This document shows, piece after piece, positions 8,365 to 9,391 of a stretch of DNA of 9,391 nucleotides. The position numbers were made by a program, and so were the translations under genes. The stretch spans positions 1 through 9,391 of the forward strand of contig CAMLQP010000097.1 in the NCBI GenBank assembly GCA_946482115.1, given 5' to 3'. The notes beneath the pieces were generated by a model, which saw nothing but the letters and a program-made list of their open reading frames with translations, was not told the origin of the DNA and did no database searches. This stretch comes from an uncultured Comamonadaceae bacterium. Lineage in GTDB: Bacteria > Pseudomonadota > Gammaproteobacteria > Burkholderiales > Burkholderiaceae. Each line of letters opens with the position of its first letter. The stretch's first letter is position 1.

Positions 8365-9391
8365 TCAGAAATTGTCCAGCACCGCGCCCTTGCTGGCGCT
8401 GGAGGCGTTGAAGGCGAACTTGGCCTGAACGCCGCGCGTGTAGCGCGGCGCGGGCGCCTTCCAGCCCTTCTTGCGCTCGGCCAGCTCGGCCTCGGCCACG
8501 TGCAGCTCCAGCTTGAGCTGGTGGGCGTCGATGGTGATGGCGTCGCCTTCGCGGATGAAGGCGATGTTGCCGCCAGCCGCCGCTTCGGGCGCCACGTGGC
8601 CCACCACCATGCCCCAGGTGCCGCCCGAGAAGCGGCCATCGGTGATCAGGCCCACGCTCTCGCCCAGGCCGGCGCCGATCAGCGCGCCCGTGGGCGCCAG
8701 CATCTCCGGCATGCCCGGGCCGCCCTTGGGGCCCAGGTAGCGCAGCACCATCACGTCGCCGGCCTTGATCTTGCCGTCCAGGATGGCCTGGAGGGCCGAC
8801 TGCTCGTCGTCGAACACGCGCGCCGGGCCGGTGATGACCGGGTTCTTGAGGCCGGTGATCTTGGCCACCGCGCCCTCGGGCGAGAGGTTGCCCTTGAGGA
8901 TGGCCAGGTGGCCCTGCTTGTACATCGGGTCGCTCAGGGGGCGGATCACGTCCTGGTCGGCACGCGGCGCATCGGGCACGTCCTTGAGAACCTCGGCAAT
9001 CGTCTGGCCGGTGATGGTCATGCAGTCGCCGTGCAGCAGCCCGGCGTTGAGCAGCACCTTCATCACCTGCGGGATGCCGCCGGCGCGGTGCAGGTCCACA
9101 GCCAGGTACTTGCCGCTGGGCTTGAGGTCGCAGATCACGGGCACCTTCTTGCGGATGCGCTCGAAGTCGTCGATGGACCATTCCACGCCGGCGGCGTGGG
9201 CGATGGCCAGGAAGTGCAGCACCGCATTGGTGGAGCCGCCGGTGGCCATGATCACGGTCACCGCGTTCTCGATCGCCTCGCGGGTCACGATGTCGCGCGG
9301 CTTGAGGTCGTTGCGGATGGCGTCCAGCAGCACCCGGGCCGATTCCTTGGCCGAGTTCTGCTTCTCGTCGTGCGGGTTGGCCATGGTGGAC
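8365..9391 (-). CDS. ilvD: Dihydroxy-acid dehydratase, C-terminal part, truncated by window edge
   Basis: IlvD dehydrates 2,3-dihydroxy-isovalerate and 2,3-dihydroxy-3-methylvalerate to the 2-keto acids in valine, leucine and isoleucine synthesis. The last 341 residues are visible, out of about 560 in the family. The frame remains open to the edge (reading ...[10 protein letters not shown]), so the ATG at 9384 is an internal methionine, not the start. Recognisable stretches are [39 protein letters not shown] and the ILVD/EDD signature [11 protein letters not shown]. The last contains the conserved serine (codon 8626-8628) proposed as catalytic base. The iron-sulfur cysteine ligands lie in the unseen N-terminal part. 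6-Phosphogluconate dehydratase (Edd), the main relative, is less likely because the RYTRGV C-terminal pattern and overall length fit IlvD. Confidence 0.96.
   Translation of the reverse strand, partial: STMANPHDEKQNSAKESARVLLDAIRNDLKPRDIVTREAIENAVTVIMATGGSTNAVLHFLAIAHAAGVEWSIDDFERIRKKVPVICDLKPSGKYLAVDLHRAGGIPQVMKVLLNAGLLHGDCMTITGQTIAEVLKDVPDAPRADQDVIRPLSDPMYKQGHLAILKGNLSPEGAVAKITGLKNPVITGPARVFDDEQSALQAILDGKIKAGDVMVLRYLGPKGGPGMPEMLAPTGALIGAGLGESVGLITDGRFSGGTWGMVVGHVAPEAAAGGNIAFIREGDAITIDAHQLKLELHVAEAELAERKKGWKAPAPRYTRGVQAKFAFNASSASKGAVLDNF

Noticed and set aside
8430..8450. 8-bp perfect inverted repeat (CGCCGCGC/GCGCGGCG, five-base loop) near the ilvD 3' end
   Set aside because: It lies in codons for the conserved RYTRGV stretch of IlvD, so protein constraint and G+C-rich codon choice explain it.
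9382..9384. ATG at 9384 as the start of a 339-residue IlvD
   Set aside because: The frame stays open to the window edge and [10 protein letters not shown] is an internal IlvD segment; the gene is cut by the window rather than truncated.

Overview
The window is about two-thirds G+C and reads as ordinary chromosome of a beta-proteobacterium. It most likely comes from Burkholderiales, probably Comamonadaceae (Acidovorax/Hydrogenophaga-like). This is inferred from protein character and from the small Trp-rich membrane protein, a family I associate with Burkholderiales; no database search was possible. I see no insertion sequence, phage gene, tRNA, rRNA or CRISPR array.

Layout, left to right. (1) 1-938, minus: first 312 residues of a class I (iron-sulfur) fumarase, cut by the window edge. 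(2) 1022-3241, minus: a membrane MHYT-GGDEF-EAL protein for cyclic-di-GMP turnover, with both catalytic domains apparently intact. (3) 3431-4819, plus: class II (iron-free) fumarase FumC, divergent from the MHYT gene across a 189-bp spacer. (4) 4827-5426, minus: a four-helix UPF0114/YqhA-family membrane protein, convergent with fumC and only 7 bp away. (5) 5599-7593, plus: acetyl-CoA synthetase Acs, divergent from yqhA across a 172-bp spacer with helically phased short repeats. (6) A strong bidirectional terminator at 7615-7642. (7) 7657-7962, minus: a small periplasmic monoheme cytochrome c of the c551/c552 type. (8) 8095-8340, plus: the small Trp-rich membrane protein. (9) 8365-9391, minus: C-terminal 341 residues of dihydroxy-acid dehydratase IlvD, cut by the right edge.

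The genes are mostly central metabolism: two non-homologous fumarases (TCA cycle), acetate activation to acetyl-CoA feeding that cycle, a respiratory electron carrier, and branched-chain amino acid synthesis. They alternate in orientation, so most are probably single-gene units; only the MHYT gene and the class I fumarase could share a transcript. The most thought-provoking feature is the arrangement at 1-4819. A proposed diatomic-gas/redox sensor fused to c-di-GMP enzymes sits between an oxygen-labile and an oxygen-stable fumarase. I found no convincing evidence of a wholly new system; the other leads are small regulatory-looking sequences between divergent genes. No gene-free stretch exceeds 300 bp.
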